The position numbers were made by a program, and so were the translations under genes. Source: JBBDWR01 sp040902745 (GTDB lineage: Bacteria > Actinomycetota > UBA4738 > HRBIN12). From it: a stretch of 64,000 nucleotides of DNA. The notes under the pieces are model-generated. The model worked only from the letters and a program-made list of their open reading frames with translations. It searched no databases and had not been told where the DNA came from. Location: the NCBI GenBank assembly GCA_040902745.1, contig JBBDWR010000018.1:1-64000 (forward strand). Direction: 5' to 3'. Below are positions 34,693-41,942 of the stretch, in pieces (within the stretch, counting starts at the first letter, position 1; each line of letters starts with the position of its first letter).

Positions 34693-35016
34693 TCACCGCC
34701 CACCTCGAGCACCCCGCCACACGCCGACACGAGCTGCGTGACGACCCAACCTCTGCGATCGTCGGTACTCGACTAGTTCGATCCGTCCCGCCTTGGAGGC
34801 GTTCACGAAGACCGCACCGAGCGCGTTCGGAGTAGGTGGATCCCCTGCGATGCGGCGGATGTCGTCGGAGGAGAAGTCAGTCCCTGTTCGGATCAAGTAC
34901 TCGATCGCGCGTTCGGCTTTCGCGCGCCACTCGTCGGCGAAGCGCAGAGCTGCGTCGGCGCCTGAGTCGCGAAGGCTCTCGGCGTATCGATCCAGCGTGT
35001 CCTGAGGATCGCTCAC
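34693..35016 (-). CDS. Conserved phage-type protein of unknown function
   Basis: A 107-residue protein with helical N-terminal half and a winged-helix-like segment (FSSDDIRRIAGDPPTPNALG then FVNASKAGRIE). Similar short proteins occur beside replication genes in temperate phages; function unknown. Its GTG overlaps the Xis-like stop by 4 bp, and it ends 6 bp before the replication-type gene, so it is part of the same early operon. Confidence 0.6.
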   Translation of the reverse strand: MSDPQDTLDRYAESLRDSGADAALRFADEWRAKAERAIEYLIRTGTDFSSDDIRRIAGDPPTPNALGAVFVNASKAGRIELVEYRRSQRLGRHAARVGVWRGARGGR

Positions 35017-35225
35017 GCCGCGCCTCCGTCGGACGGCTCGACGTGTTCGCCGATGAGCTCAGCAACCACGTGCCGGGGGATCCGGACTGAGCGACCGACT
35101 CTGAGGCAGAGCTCCGGATGTTGACGGCACCAGTCGTACGCGGACGACCTTGAGATCGAGAGCGTGCGGGCGAGGTCATCGACGCGAAGGACCAACGGCA
35201 AGTCGTCGAGGGAGTGAACGGTCAC
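35013..35225 (-). CDS. Excisionase-like MerR-type helix-turn-helix protein
   Basis: A 70-residue protein of the small HTH_17/excisionase type: VLRVDDLARTLSISRSSAYDW forms the recognition helix pair and VGRSVRIPRHVVAEL the wing. Such proteins act as recombination directionality factors (Xis) or as regulators of excision. GTG start overlapping the XRE stop by 4 bp. Being divergent from the integrase operon and just after the repressor-like gene fits an Xis. Confidence 0.7.
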   Translation of the reverse strand: MTVHSLDDLPLVLRVDDLARTLSISRSSAYDWCRQHPELCLRVGRSVRIPRHVVAELIGEHVEPSDGGAA

Positions 35226-35449
35226 CGCAGCGCCGCCTCGAGCTCGGCGAGCGCATCCTCATACCGCTGCCGGGTCGCACCTCGCGGGACCCGGAGTCCG
35301 GACTCCCAGCGCGAGATCGTCGACGGGTCGACTTTGACGACCTGGGCGAGATCCGACCGGGTCAGGCCTGCACTCTCCCGGAGCAAGCGATTGTGCACGG
35401 GCCGGAGCCTCCGGCGCCTTTCCACGAGATCGCGCACCTCAGATGTCAT
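35222..35449 (-). CDS. Small XRE-family regulator (repressor/Cro-like)
   Basis: A 75-residue XRE HTH protein (HNRLLRESAGLTRSDLAQVV with STISRWESGLRVP). It is the first gene of the minus-strand early operon (XRE, Xis, unknown, replication protein) and is divergent from the gene at 35570, with a 120-bp intergenic control region. This is the place of the switch gene in temperate phages and satellites. Confidence 0.75.
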   Translation of the reverse strand: MTSEVRDLVERRRRLRPVHNRLLRESAGLTRSDLAQVVKVDPSTISRWESGLRVPRGATRQRYEDALAELEAALR

Positions 35450-35533
35450 CTGTAGTTCGAGATACTGGCACGGCGGCGGCAAGCGTGCAAGCGACCAGTC
35501 GGAGATAGTCGCCGATGCCCTCCGCCATAGGGG

Positions 35534-35562
35534 TTGCTTCTGGCACGCTGGCGGCATAGCAT
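35534..35562 (+). promoter_or_regulatory. Promoter of the regulator-integrase operon
   Basis: TTGCTT (35534-35539) and TAGCAT (35557-35562) are exactly 17 bp apart; the GTG at 35570 lies 7 nt after the -10 box, so the mRNA is probably leaderless. Confidence 0.65.
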
Positions 35563-35569
35563 CCTGTCC

Positions 35570-36406
35570 GTGGCGACGGGCTGGAGTGTCAGACGGCTGT
35601 CGAGGCCGAACAGCGGTGAGGACGTGGCCTGGTTCGAGGTGGTGCACCCTGAGCGCCTCCGGAGTGAGCTCCGAGGGCTGCGACTGCGCCTGTCGGCCCC
35701 AGCGGGTCAGCCTCTTCCGTACTTCACGGCGATGGAGCTCGACGGCGCAGTCTCTGCGGAGACGCTGCGAGGACTGCCGATCAGGGCGCTGTTCCGAGCG
35801 GTTGCGGACGCCCTCGGCGGCGAAGGCGAGGACTTGGACGCACCTCTGACGCAGGCGGCTCAGAGGGGTGATCTCCGTGAGAGGCCCCGGCCGTATCGAA
35901 ATGCGTTCTCCGAACAACTCGAGATCCAGAAGGAGGGACGCACCCTCGCGGACTCCTTCCTTTCTCGCGTCGCGGTGCTCTATCGGCTCGCACAACAGCT
36001 ACGTCCGGATGCTCCGGTGGCGTACATGCAGGAGAACGTCACGGTGCAGCCCGAAGACCTGGGCAGGATCCCGGAGCGGGTCCCGGCGCCGACCTTGCGT
36101 CGGTGGCTCCGACAAGCGAAGGCCAGAGGACTGCTTCCCGAGTACGGGAGCGCTCCTCTGTATGACCGGTCGGGAGCGACCTCGCGTCGCGGACTCAGAG
36201 TCGACAGTGACCAGCCTCTGACAGCCGGGTTCTATCACCACGTGGCCGACGCGTTTCTGGGAGCGCAGCGAACCGGCTTCCCGGACCCGGCGGCGGAGAT
36301 TGCGGAGGCGAGTGAAGTGACGAGGGCAATCGTCGAAGAGTGGCTCGAGGAAGCGCGAGCTCGCGGGTTTCTCGAGGCGCCGCGACCGAAGGAGGACGAG
36401 TCCTGA
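35570..36406 (+). CDS. Putative regulator with two helix-turn-helix-like segments
   Basis: A 278-residue protein I do not recognise. The C-terminal half contains two similar HTH-like pieces, VPAPTLRRWLRQAKARGLLP (about 178-197) and EVTRAIVEEWLEEARARGFL (about 252-271), of the kind used by actinobacterial proteins that read which replies to apply in sigma-like or recombinase contexts; DNA binding is inference. The N-terminal half holds a segment with VVHPERLRSELRGLRLRLSA and no known motif. Its stop overlaps the integrase ATG (TGATG), so the two are made together. GTG start chosen from the promoter spacing. Confidence 0.5.
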   Translation: MATGWSVRRLSRPNSGEDVAWFEVVHPERLRSELRGLRLRLSAPAGQPLPYFTAMELDGAVSAETLRGLPIRALFRAVADALGGEGEDLDAPLTQAAQRGDLRERPRPYRNAFSEQLEIQKEGRTLADSFLSRVAVLYRLAQQLRPDAPVAYMQENVTVQPEDLGRIPERVPAPTLRRWLRQAKARGLLPEYGSAPLYDRSGATSRRGLRVDSDQPLTAGFYHHVADAFLGAQRTGFPDPAAEIAEASEVTRAIVEEWLEEARARGFLEAPRPKEDES

Positions 36407-37539
36407 TGAAGGTGAAGAAGGTCGAGGGTTTTGCCGCGATCTACGAGCGTGGAAGCAAGTACATCGTCATCCTTGAAGTGGGCCGGGACGAGAACGGCTG
36501 CAGGAAGAAATACTGGTCCAAGGGATTCGATCTGCGTCGAGACGCGATCGCCCATCGGAAGCAGATCGAGGGAGACATCGCTCGCGGAACGTTCGTCGAC
36601 GTGTCGCGCATGACGGTGGGGGAGTACCTGGACGAGTGGATCGAAGGCGCGCGATCGACGATCCGCCCCTCGACGTGGCAGAGTTACGCAACGCATGTCC
36701 GGGCTCACCTGAAGCCGATGCTCGGTGGGCGGCGACTTCAGCAGCTCCGGTCCGCGCAGATCTCCGCCGGATACGCGACGCTCCTCGAAGGTCGCTCGCC
36801 TGCCACCGTTCGACGGATTCATGCCACGCTGCATCGGGCCCTCGGCGATGCAGTGAAGTCGGGATTGCTCACGTTGAACCCGGCGTCGACGGCGCAGCTC
36901 CCGAAAGCCGAGCGTCCGGAAATGAAGACGTGGACACTCCAGGAACTCCGCACATTCCTCGACGCGACCGACGATAGCGCCGACTCCATGTTGTGGACGC
37001 TGCTCGCGACAACGGGGCTTCGACGCGGAGAGGCCCTTGGACTCCGGTGGCGCGACCTCGACCTGCAATCGGAGGTCGCGGAGATCCAGCAGACGATCGT
37101 GACGGTCAACCACCGCGTTGAGTTCGGCCGCCCGAAGACGACACGCGGACGGCGTCGCATCGACCTCGACCCCGAGACGGTCCGTCGACTGCGACGGCAC
37201 AAAGCTCGTCAGACCGAGCAGAGATTGAAGATAGGGGAAGCGTGGGTCGACAACGACCTCGTGTTCACCGATGCCCTTGGGGCGCCGCAGCATCCGGGGA
37301 ACGCGTCGCATCGGTTCGTGAACGCCGCGAAGTCCGCCGGAGTGCCGCGGATCCGCCTCCACGACCTTCGACACACCCACGCGACGTTGGCTTTGGGACT
37401 CGGTGTGCACCCGAAGGTCGTCAGTGATCGCCTGGGACATTCGACCGTGAGCCTCACCCTGGACTCGTATAGCCACAAGATTCCGGGACTCCAACGGGAG
37501 AAAGCCCGAGAGATTGCCGCCTCGATCTTCGGCGGCTAG
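36406..37539 (+). CDS. int: Tyrosine recombinase / site-specific integrase
   Basis: A 377-residue phage-type integrase. An N-terminal arm-binding domain (about 1-60, with FAAIYERGSKYIV), a SAM-like core-binding domain (about 65-155) and the catalytic domain follow. Catalytic residues are visible: Arg in TTGLRRGEALGLRW (about 205), His-x-x-Arg in LHDLRHTHATLA (about 325), His in DRLGHSTVSLT (about 345) and the nucleophile Tyr in LDSYSHKI (about 359). AAGGAGG lies about 10 nt before the ATG at 36406. It fits integration into the tRNA-Leu 3' end that bounds the element. Confidence 0.95.
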   Translation: MKVKKVEGFAAIYERGSKYIVILEVGRDENGCRKKYWSKGFDLRRDAIAHRKQIEGDIARGTFVDVSRMTVGEYLDEWIEGARSTIRPSTWQSYATHVRAHLKPMLGGRRLQQLRSAQISAGYATLLEGRSPATVRRIHATLHRALGDAVKSGLLTLNPASTAQLPKAERPEMKTWTLQELRTFLDATDDSADSMLWTLLATTGLRRGEALGLRWRDLDLQSEVAEIQQTIVTVNHRVEFGRPKTTRGRRRIDLDPETVRRLRRHKARQTEQRLKIGEAWVDNDLVFTDALGAPQHPGNASHRFVNAAKSAGVPRIRLHDLRHTHATLALGLGVHPKVVSDRLGHSTVSLTLDSYSHKIPGLQREKAREIAASIFGG

Positions 37540-37554
37540 CCGAGGAGGGAAGAC

Positions 37555-37836
37555 GTGAATGAAGAGGAGTTGGGCCCGTTGATCGAAGAGGTGGAGCAAA
37601 GGCGCAGGGCGGACACTCCGTTTCACATCACCTGCGCCAAGGTTTGGCTTGATGCGGTTCGCGGGGTCTCCGTGGAGACGTTCGAAGAGCTTGGGCGTGT
37701 GAAACCCGCGGATCGGGCGGACATCCTCGATCTCCCGAAATGGATGAGTCGAAGTCGAAGTTCGGGAGATGCTGGGATCGCCGCGTTCGTCGGCTTCACA
37801 GCGCTTGCAGCACGGCGGCTCGGTGTTACGGGATAA
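37555..37836 (+). CDS. Small protein of unknown function downstream of integrase
   Basis: A 93-residue acidic/helical protein (VEQRRRADTPFHITCAKVWL, then KPADRADILDLPKWMSRSRS) with no recognised domain. The GTG at 37555 is preceded by GAGGAGGGA at good spacing. Same strand as the integrase, 15 bp after it; probably co-transcribed. Confidence 0.6.
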   Translation: MNEEELGPLIEEVEQRRRADTPFHITCAKVWLDAVRGVSVETFEELGRVKPADRADILDLPKWMSRSRSSGDAGIAAFVGFTALAARRLGVTG

Positions 37837-37851
37837 CGAAGGGGGAGGTTG

Positions 37852-38232
37852 ATGCATATCTACGGATTGCAGGAACTGGCTGGGGAGCTGTTTGTCCACT
37901 CCGAGGCGCGGATCGCCGAGGACTTGACGATCGAACTAGAGCACCAGTACACGCGCAAGGAGATGGAACACGATCCCGATCGCCTCGCGGCGCTGCGGCG
38001 CTGGGAGAGCGCTGGCGATGACGGGGCGTTCGAGTCGGCTGTTCGGCGAGAGCGAGAACTTCAGGACTGGGACAATCGCTTGACCGAGAGGTTCCTTGCG
38101 ACCGCATCCCTCGAGGCCATCGAGTCGTGGCTGGTTCAGTACGACGGTTTCCCGGCCGGCACTCCGGAGACACATGAGCGTGCGAAGAGCTACCTGCGAG
38201 ATCAGCGACGGGCGAAGCTGCGCGCGGTGTAG
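37852..38232 (+). CDS. Small protein of unknown function
   Basis: A 126-residue charged helical protein (ESAVRRERELQDWDNRLTER). GGGGGAGG lies just before the ATG at 37852 (a TTG at 37849 is an alternative). No domain recognised. Third gene of the plus-strand integrase set. Confidence 0.6.
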   Translation: MHIYGLQELAGELFVHSEARIAEDLTIELEHQYTRKEMEHDPDRLAALRRWESAGDDGAFESAVRRERELQDWDNRLTERFLATASLEAIESWLVQYDGFPAGTPETHERAKSYLRDQRRAKLRAV

Positions 38233-38269
38233 CGCATCAACAAGGGGAGTGGAGAGGAAACGAACAGCG

Positions 38270-38671
38270 ATGGAAGATCGAGCGAAAGGGGAAGGCATCA
38301 TGAAGGAGCGGCTCTACGTAACGCGGCACCCCGGTTTCGTCCTGGACGGCAGCGACATCGAGCCCCCGATGTGGATCATCGGCGAGGTCGTCGCTGGCAC
38401 GATCCCGCATTGGTCCGAGCGCTATGCCGAACAGCTCGGCCACGGCAACACGTCTGAGGTCCTCACCCGCGACCAGCTCTGCGCGACCGAGGATGGGCGC
38501 CTTGCACTCGAGTCGTGGGAGCGGGGCGATGATCGCCTACACCGCTCCCACGAGATCGGCGAATACCAGCGGAGCGAGGAGGAGCAGGTCGAGGAGGCGT
38601 TCGTGCTTTCGTTGCCGTCGGAGCTGCGGCGGCAGCGTCGAGAGACGATGGCTGCGGTGAAACGCAACTAG
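38270..38671 (+). CDS. Small protein of unknown function
   Basis: A 133-residue protein (123 if the ATG at 38300, with GGGGAAGG before it, is the start). The middle reads PPMWIIGEVVAGTIPHWSER and the C-terminus is acidic then basic. No family recognised. Last gene of the plus-strand set; it ends 6 bp before a strong terminator hairpin. Confidence 0.55.
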   Translation: MEDRAKGEGIMKERLYVTRHPGFVLDGSDIEPPMWIIGEVVAGTIPHWSERYAEQLGHGNTSEVLTRDQLCATEDGRLALESWERGDDRLHRSHEIGEYQRSEEEQVEEAFVLSLPSELRRQRRETMAAVKRN

Positions 38672-38676
38672 CAGTG

Positions 38677-38714
38677 AGCGACCCCCGGCCGCGGGCATCG
38701 AGCCGGGGGTCGCT
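38677..38714. terminator. Bidirectional terminator between convergent element genes
   Basis: A perfect 13-bp stem (AGCGACCCCCGGC at 38677-38689 paired with GCCGGGGGTCGCT at 38702-38714) with a 12-nt loop, between the stops of the convergent genes, followed by TTCATT on the plus strand. Confidence 0.8.
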
Positions 38715-38951
38715 TCATTGCACCGCGCGCCGACGCTCCTCCGCATCCTCCGCGGCGAGCAGGATCTGGCGCAACACCTGCGCTTCCTGTTCTCGCTCGA
38801 AGGCCCGTAGGTTGCGTTCGACCCGGCGAGACTCCGAGCGTTCGATCACGCGCTGAGGACGCGGCACACCGCGGCGAGAGCGGTAGCTGCGGCACGTACC
38901 GCACTCGGAATGAGGCCCGCTGGGCCCCCCGCAGGTGCGGCACGCGCTCAC
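38715..38951 (-). CDS. Small zinc-ribbon-like protein
   Basis: A 78-residue protein with GTG start. CRTCGG and CGTCRSY near the N-terminus (four Cys) suggest a small zinc ribbon, followed by a basic then helical region. It overlaps the upstream gene by 4 bp (GTGA). Function unknown; such small Cys proteins are common near phage ends. Confidence 0.55.
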   Translation of the reverse strand: MSACRTCGGPSGPHSECGTCRSYRSRRGVPRPQRVIERSESRRVERNLRAFEREQEAQVLRQILLAAEDAEERRRAVQ

Positions 38952-39409
38952 CCTTGGCCCCACCCTTCACCCCGGCTCTCGCGAGTCGCCTTCGCGGAGA
39001 TCGAGGACGCGAGCTCGGTCTTGACGACGAGCGCATCGCTCGGCGGCTTGGTCGCCTGAGCGAACATGCCGCCGAAGACCTTCTCAAGAGTGTTGCGAGC
39101 GTCCCCGAGCCGATCGGCGGCGATCTCGACCTTCCGCTTGGCTTGGTTCAGTGCACTCCGCCGACGGTCACGATCGCTGTTGTCGGAGCCGCGCGGGGTC
39201 GCAGCCACACCCGTCGGATCGGAGTGGCCGCCGCGGCTGCCGACCTCGAAGGTTGCGGAGCGCGTCGAGCCCATCGTGTCGGCGTGTCCCCATCGATACA
39301 GGGTGCGGACGTGGGCGCACAGCTTGAGGACCTTGCGGGCTTCGGCTTCGATCTTGACGAGCATCTCGAGGTCGTCGACGACGACTGGGCGACGTCTGGC
39401 TCTCTCCAC
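38948..39409 (-). CDS. Helical protein of unknown function
   Basis: A 153-residue protein with two helical segments (LEMLVKIEAEARKVLKLCAH and LNQAKRKVEIAADRLGDARN) around a Gly/Ser/Arg linker. The GTG at 39409 is preceded by AGGGGG 8 nt upstream; TACACT (39446-39451 in reverse complement) is a candidate -10 box. It begins a two-gene operon at the right end of the element. Not recognised. Confidence 0.55.
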   Translation of the reverse strand: MERARRRPVVVDDLEMLVKIEAEARKVLKLCAHVRTLYRWGHADTMGSTRSATFEVGSRGGHSDPTGVAATPRGSDNSDRDRRRSALNQAKRKVEIAADRLGDARNTLEKVFGGMFAQATKPPSDALVVKTELASSISAKATRESRGEGWGQG

Positions 39410-39672
39410 GGACTGGCCCCCTGAGAGCTGCTCGGCTTGAAGCGAAGTGTAGCCCGCCGTGGGTGTGGCAGATCCTGTTAACAGCGAGTGACCCCCGGGG
39501 GATTCCCCGGCGTTCCCTGGGGTTCCCTGCGGTTCCCAACCGAGGAGATCCGGGCACTGACAGCACCGGAAGAAGTTGCTGGTGATGCTGCGCAAAGCTC
39601 CCGAGGATACGGGGCGGCACCGACACGCCGATCGCCCTCCGTACACTTCCCGAGTGTCTTCGCAAACCGCAT
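39410..39672. promoter_or_regulatory. Right-end control region of the element
   Basis: No gene is seen. It holds the promoter of the minus-strand pair and, at 39501-39540, four 10-bp tandem units based on GGTTCCCTGG, exactly one helical turn apart. Confidence 0.5.
39501..39540. repeat. Four 10-bp helically phased tandem repeats
   Basis: Units gattccccgg, cgttccctgg, ggttccctgc and ggttcccaac follow without gap. A candidate binding array for an element protein (regulator, replication or recombination). Confidence 0.55.
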
Positions 39673-39690
39673 GGTTGCAAAATGGTTGCA
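39673..39690 (+). repeat. Tandem GGTTGCA pair at the right end (candidate integrase arm sites)
   Basis: GGTTGCA at 39673-39679 and 39684-39690, 11 bp apart, same orientation as the left-end pair, 60 bp before attR. Confidence 0.45.
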
Positions 39691-39750
39691 GATCGCTGAT
39701 CCGAGCCGGCTGGCCGTCGAGGTCGGGTGGGCATCTCGGCAGGTCAGGTG

Positions 39751-39809
39751 TGGTGCCGGGAGAGGGGGTCGAACCCTCACGGGCCGAAGCCCACGGGATT
39801 TTGAGTCCC
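39751..39809 (-). repeat. attR: right copy of the 59-bp att repeat
   Basis: Identical to 25363-25421. It lies wholly inside the tRNA-Leu gene, from the encoded CCA to the 5' side of the anticodon stem, so the crossover point lies somewhere in this 59-bp identity. Confidence 0.95.
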
Positions 39810-39837
39810 GCGCGTCTGCCAGTTCCGCCATCCCGGC
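39751..39837 (-). tRNA. tRNA-Leu (anticodon CAA)
   Basis: An 87-nt tRNA on the minus strand. The acceptor stem GCCGGGA pairs with TCCCGGC, the discriminator is A and CCA is encoded (39751-39753). The anticodon loop CTCAAAA lies between CGGGA and TCCCG, giving CAA (Leu, codon UUG). A variable arm (GTGGGCTTCGGCCCGT type) of class II length and the T-arm GGTTCGACCCC follow. It is the attachment site of the 14.4-kb element, which supplies its 3' part. Confidence 0.95.
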
Positions 39838-39845
39838 GTGCTGCC

Positions 39846-41771
39846 ATGTGCTGCCGTGCCCGGCCTAGCCTAGCGGGCGGACCGTGGCTCGCCGCTCGGC
39901 TCACCTGCTTGGCTCTCGCAGCGGCGGTCCTGCTCGCGGCTTGTACGGTCGGCGACGCCGAGCCGCCACAGGGAGCTCCGTCGGCGACCGATCCCATCCG
40001 GCTCGTGGTCTTCGCCGACCTGCCGCCCTCGATCGCGCGCTCGCCCGACGTCCCGGCGTTCGACGGCGCCGAGGTGGCCGTGGAGCGCCGGTCCGGCCGG
40101 GAAGGACTTCCTCCGGTCGTGGTGGAACTCCGCGACCTCACAGGGGATCCAGCCGTGGCGCGCGAGACGCTGACGGAGATCGAACACGATCCGGAGATCG
40201 TCGGTGCGATCCTCGCACCGTTCTCGGACTTCCCGCCGGAGGTGCTCGACCGGATCGAAGCCTCGATGCTCCCTGTGATCTCCCTGTCTCCGAGCGGCCG
40301 GCTCCGGGGGTCGGCGGTGGCACCCTGGCGCCGGATCGTCGCCCCTGTCTCCACACAAGCGCGAACGTTCGCGGATTTCGTCCGCGGTTTGCCCGGCGGC
40401 CGCGACCGAAGCTGCGTGGCGGGTCCTGAGGGCGCTGGACGGCTGATGCCGTGGTTGGCTCGGGCTCTCGGCGGGCGGTCGCTCGCGCGGTTCCCCGTGG
40501 AGCTGCCGCCCGCCGACGAGGTTCCCGACCCTGCGGTCTTCGGCGAGCTGGCGGAGAAGATCGACGCGTCGGGGTGTCGGATCGCTGTGTGGGTCGGCGG
40601 GGTGGCGACGGGGAGCGCGTTCCGAACCGCGCTCACCGGCGCCGGCCTGGGACGGGTGATCGTTGCAGGCACGGACGCGATCCGATCGGACGGGTTCATC
40701 GTGGCCGCCGGGTCGAACGCGGACGGCGTGCTGGCCGCCTGCGCGTGCGTGGACCTGTCGACGAGCACGTCGATCGATGCGCAGCGGTTCGTCAACGACT
40801 TCCAGTTCACCGCGGGGCTCTCGCCCGGGCCGTACGCTGCCGAGGGCTTCGACGCGGCGAACATGGTGTTGGACGCGGTCGCCGCCGGCGGAAGCGACCG
40901 GGCGGGCGTGGGTACGGGGCTCGCGTCCATGCGACGGTTCGATGGTCTCGCCGAGGGATATATCTTCGAGGTGTCCGGGGAACTCGCCGCCGGCTCGGTC
41001 GCGATGCATTTCGCCCGCGTCGAAGCAGGGCGCTGGTTCGAGATCGGCACCGTCACCGGGTCGGGTCCGCTCGATCTCCCGCCGGAAGGGGTGCTCGAGG
41101 TCGCATCCTGCCGCGCAGGGCTCCCCTACGCCGGCGGTCAGCATGGCCGACTACGGGGGTTCGATGTGGAGGTGGTTCGTACGATCGCGCGGCGGCACGC
41201 GCTCGGTTTGAGATGGCACCGGACATCGTGTTCTGACGCGCTCGACTCGCTGCGATCAGGGACGGTGGATGTCGTCGTGGGCTCGCCGGTTGCCTCCGGG
41301 GTGGCGGCATCGCGGGTGTACCTGTCGGAGCGGCAGGCGGTGATCGTGCTGGCGGGCGACGGGATCGGCGACCTGGACGACATCCCGGCTCGGGCGGCGA
41401 TCGGCGTCGTGCGGGGGACACCGGGAGCGCGGTGGGCTCGGATGGAGCTCGGCCCTCGGGGGATGCGGATCCGTGCCGTCGCCTCAGTGCGCCGAGCGAT
41501 CGAGCAGCTGCGAGCGGGTCACGTGGAGGCCGCCATCCTGCATGAGGTACGTGCGCGCGAGGTCTCCGGTCGACGTGGCCGGGTGCGGGTCGCCGACACC
41601 GTCGGTGTCGGGCAGCACAGCGTGCTGCTGGTCGCCCAGGAACGCCCGGGGCTGCTGGCGACGCTGGATGCCGAACTGGTCCGATTGGTCCGCACGGGGG
41701 AGTATCGGCACATCCTCGACCGCTGGTTTCCGGGGGCAGCCGTACCGGTGGACATCCTTCGACCCGTGTGA
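39846..41771 (+). CDS. Lipoprotein with fused branched-chain-type and polar-amino-acid-type binding domains
   Basis: A 641-residue exported lipoprotein. The signal peptide ends in LLAAC (lipid-anchored Cys33). Residues about 40-400 form a type I periplasmic-binding fold of the Leu/Ile/Val family (ILAPFSDFPPEV, VIVAGTDAIRSDGF, GPYAAEGFDAANMVLDA). Residues about 410-641 form an SBP_bac_3 domain as in polar amino-acid importers (VASCRAGLPYAGG, LRGFDVEVVRTIARRH, RTGEYRHILDRWF). The fusion of two ligand-binding folds is unusual. The start at 39846 lies just after the tRNA; its N-terminal Cys pair is odd and another start is possible. It precedes a polar amino-acid ABC operon and may feed it. Confidence 0.8.
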   Translation: MCCRARPSLAGGPWLAARLTCLALAAAVLLAACTVGDAEPPQGAPSATDPIRLVVFADLPPSIARSPDVPAFDGAEVAVERRSGREGLPPVVVELRDLTGDPAVARETLTEIEHDPEIVGAILAPFSDFPPEVLDRIEASMLPVISLSPSGRLRGSAVAPWRRIVAPVSTQARTFADFVRGLPGGRDRSCVAGPEGAGRLMPWLARALGGRSLARFPVELPPADEVPDPAVFGELAEKIDASGCRIAVWVGGVATGSAFRTALTGAGLGRVIVAGTDAIRSDGFIVAAGSNADGVLAACACVDLSTSTSIDAQRFVNDFQFTAGLSPGPYAAEGFDAANMVLDAVAAGGSDRAGVGTGLASMRRFDGLAEGYIFEVSGELAAGSVAMHFARVEAGRWFEIGTVTGSGPLDLPPEGVLEVASCRAGLPYAGGQHGRLRGFDVEVVRTIARRHALGLRWHRTSCSDALDSLRSGTVDVVVGSPVASGVAASRVYLSERQAVIVLAGDGIGDLDDIPARAAIGVVRGTPGARWARMELGPRGMRIRAVASVRRAIEQLRAGHVEAAILHEVRAREVSGRRGRVRVADTVGVGQHSVLLVAQERPGLLATLDAELVRLVRTGEYRHILDRWFPGAAVPVDILRPV

Positions 41772-41942
41772 CCTCGTATCTCCTGGTGAACAGCCGGTTG
41801 GCTCCGGGGGTCTCGCGATGCATTTGAGTCCGGGCCGCTGTTGCTGCACGATACGCACGTCGGGCGGCGCGGCCAGGGGTCGCGGTCCGGAACGCGTGAG
41901 ATGACGAGCAGGGGGTAACCAGGGGTGCAAGGAGGGGGAAAC

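Larger units (their letters stand above)
25363..39809. mobile_element. 14.4-kb integrated element in tRNA-Leu(CAA): degraded prophage or satellite-like island
   Basis: Perfect 59-bp direct repeats (25363-25421 and 39751-39809) bound a block holding a tyrosine integrase, an Xis-like protein, XRE regulators, a replication-type protein, SSB, small (putative) and large terminase subunits, a tail chaperone fragment and a tape-measure protein. The right repeat is part of the intact tRNA gene; the left repeat ends in the tRNA anticodon region, so the element reconstituted the tRNA on integration. No capsid, portal, protease, tail-tip or lysis gene is seen. The gene order int / divergent regulators / Xis / replication protein / terminase resembles phage-inducible chromosomal islands, but the truncated tape-measure gene argues for a deleted siphophage. 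Confidence 0.9.

Noticed and set aside
38948..41056. Minus-strand 702-codon frame crossing attR, the tRNA and the fused lipoprotein
   Set aside because: Only the part from the GTG at 39409 has gene-like sequence and a ribosome-binding site; the rest is antisense shadow.
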